This document shows, piece after piece, positions 62,611-64,000 of a stretch of DNA of 64,000 nt. This DNA is from Dendrolimus kikuchii (taxonomy: Eukaryota > Arthropoda > Insecta > Lepidoptera > Lasiocampidae): the NCBI GenBank assembly GCA_019925095.2, contig CM034388.1, positions 7,276,501 to 7,340,500 on the forward strand, given 5' to 3'. A program made the position numbers and the translations under genes. Within the stretch, counting starts at the first letter, position 1. Every line of letters begins with the position of its first letter. The notes beneath the pieces are model-generated. The model was not told the DNA's origin. It ran no database searches and worked only from the letters and a program-made list of their open reading frames with translations.

Positions 62611-64000
62611 AGCGAAAATGACGAATTTCAAAATTAATTTCTAGAAATGTTATAACTCTTAGCGACATCTAGCGTTCATTTGAACATTTTTTTCGTTTTC
62701 CCATTTAGTTTGGCTATCTAACACTAGATGTCTTTATTTATTTCTTATTTCTTAGATTTCAATAATTAACATTCATTGTGATTTGTCGCAGTTTAAATAA
62801 ATGTATAATGTTATTGAAATGAGGAATAGACGTAGATTGAAAAACTTGTTTAACCCGATATCACTCATATACATTTAACTAACAACGTACAATGGAATTT
62901 TTATGCAAACTCAAACTACAATGCACTCAACAGTTTAGACTTGGGTAAATATATATAATATAAGGCACATTTATTTATTACGAACTATTCTGAACAGATC
63001 CAAACTTTTTATAGGTTAAAAGGATAAGGCGAGAGCGAACGGAAACGGAACTCTCCCATCTTAGCCTTGTGGTTTTTTTTTTATAACATCCCAAAATTCA
63101 CTTCATATCTCAAATAATAAATAAGTAAGTGTAAATAAGTCCCTATAACTATACCACGCCTTAAGACTCAGATGCACCCAATTTTAGGTAAGTTGTCAAT
63201 TTCCTTCAAATATTTTTTATTTTCACAGAATTCATACATTTGACATGGAAAAGGATAGTATTCCTTCTCCATGGCACTTTCATGACATTACTATTCCCGT
63301 AGTTCCCACTAAAAAAAATATAGTTAATACATTTATACAATTTTACTATCTAACTATCCAATAATAGATGGCAATAAAAAAAGGTCAAATGACTCATTCC
63401 TTGTTCGGATACATTGCATATGTTTTTATTTTTATACGGTTATTATTGTTATTGTCATATTTCCTAATATTTGATTATTATGATATAGAATTAATGTTAT
63501 TAATTAGAAATAATTTCGAAATTTAACATAAATAATTGTATCTCCTATTGCATATTGTTTTACTTGTAAGTATATGGAAAAGCAATTGAATTGATTTAAA
63601 TCTTTATGTGAGATAGGTATATAAAAAGGCGAAATCATAGTTAATCTAATAAATTACTAGTTTCCAGCACAACTTACTAATAAGGTTTGATTATTTATTC
63701 GAACGTATCAGGACATCAGCTGTTATTACCACTTCCTAAAATTTGCAATAAATTAGTGGATATCAACTAACTTGGGGACTTTCACGTGAACTCGACCGGG
63801 TGAATAAGTTCATATTTCCCATTTCATTGTTAGTTATATTGGAATATGTGAATACCTGCATTGCTCATAATATATGGTTCTTTGAAGCTTTAAGTTAATC
63901 GATAATGTTAAATAAATATATAACAACAAGATTTTAAACTTCGTTTAATGGCCCTTGTGGTCTCATATATGTATTTTATATATGTATATGCTATATGTAT
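62611..64000. other. AT-rich intergenic DNA
   Basis: No gene, RNA or assignable repeat was seen to the window end. Confidence 0.45.

Noticed and set aside
1..64000. CRISPR array, prophage or bacterial operon
   Set aside because: No regularly spaced repeats, ribosome-binding sites or operon-like gene packing; the content is typical of an insect repeat-rich region.

Overview
The window looks like a transposon-dense stretch of an insect genome, most probably a moth or butterfly (Lepidoptera). The evidence is the AT-rich background, a near-complete lepidopteran-style RTE retrotransposon, several R1-clade non-LTR elements, Helitron-like repeats ending in CTAG, tRNA-derived SINEs, and many copies of one retroposon with a CAATAAAAAA tail (called RetA here). 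No complete, intact host gene is visible. There is no sign of bacterial or viral organisation.

Layout. 0-5 kb: repeat fragments, two palindromes, then an RTE element on the minus strand (2011-4890) with an 898-codon ORF that lacks its normal C-terminus. 6-12 kb: decayed non-LTR tails, a pair of PIF/Harbinger-like MITEs in opposite orientation, a tRNA-SINE split by a MITE that is itself split by a Helitron, a Helitron/RetA/hAT stack, a 200-bp foldback hairpin and an unexplained GC-rich patch. 13-33 kb: SINEs, RetA copies, Helitrons, a frameshifted reverse transcriptase, R1-type 3' ends, and a MITE nested in RetA. 34.7-36.5 kb: a young 5'-truncated R1-clade insertion with a perfect 14-bp target duplication. 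37-38 kb: nested RTE and R1-type fragments inside a TIR repeat. 40.6-42.0 kb: a decayed P-element/THAP9-type transposase gene on the minus strand, the only multi-exon gene-like structure. 46.6-47.2 kb: a dead mariner transposase. 47-53 kb: AT-rich DNA with a separated 92-bp inverted repeat. 56.3-59.3 kb: a second R1-clade element with an 876-codon open frame. 59-64 kb: retroelement tails and AT-rich DNA.

How the parts relate. Most of the sequence is layered insertions, and target-site duplications date several of them relative to each other. The most interesting signal is in the 3' UTRs of the R1-like elements. Five copies from three sequence-distinct groups share the motif TTTAGTGGGTA, then a hairpin whose sequence differs between groups but still pairs, then GAGTC near a CCCAC-like strand that can pair with the GTGGG. 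This looks like a conserved RNA structure, possibly the element's reverse-transcription recognition signal. Family names and clades were assigned by reading motifs, not by database search.
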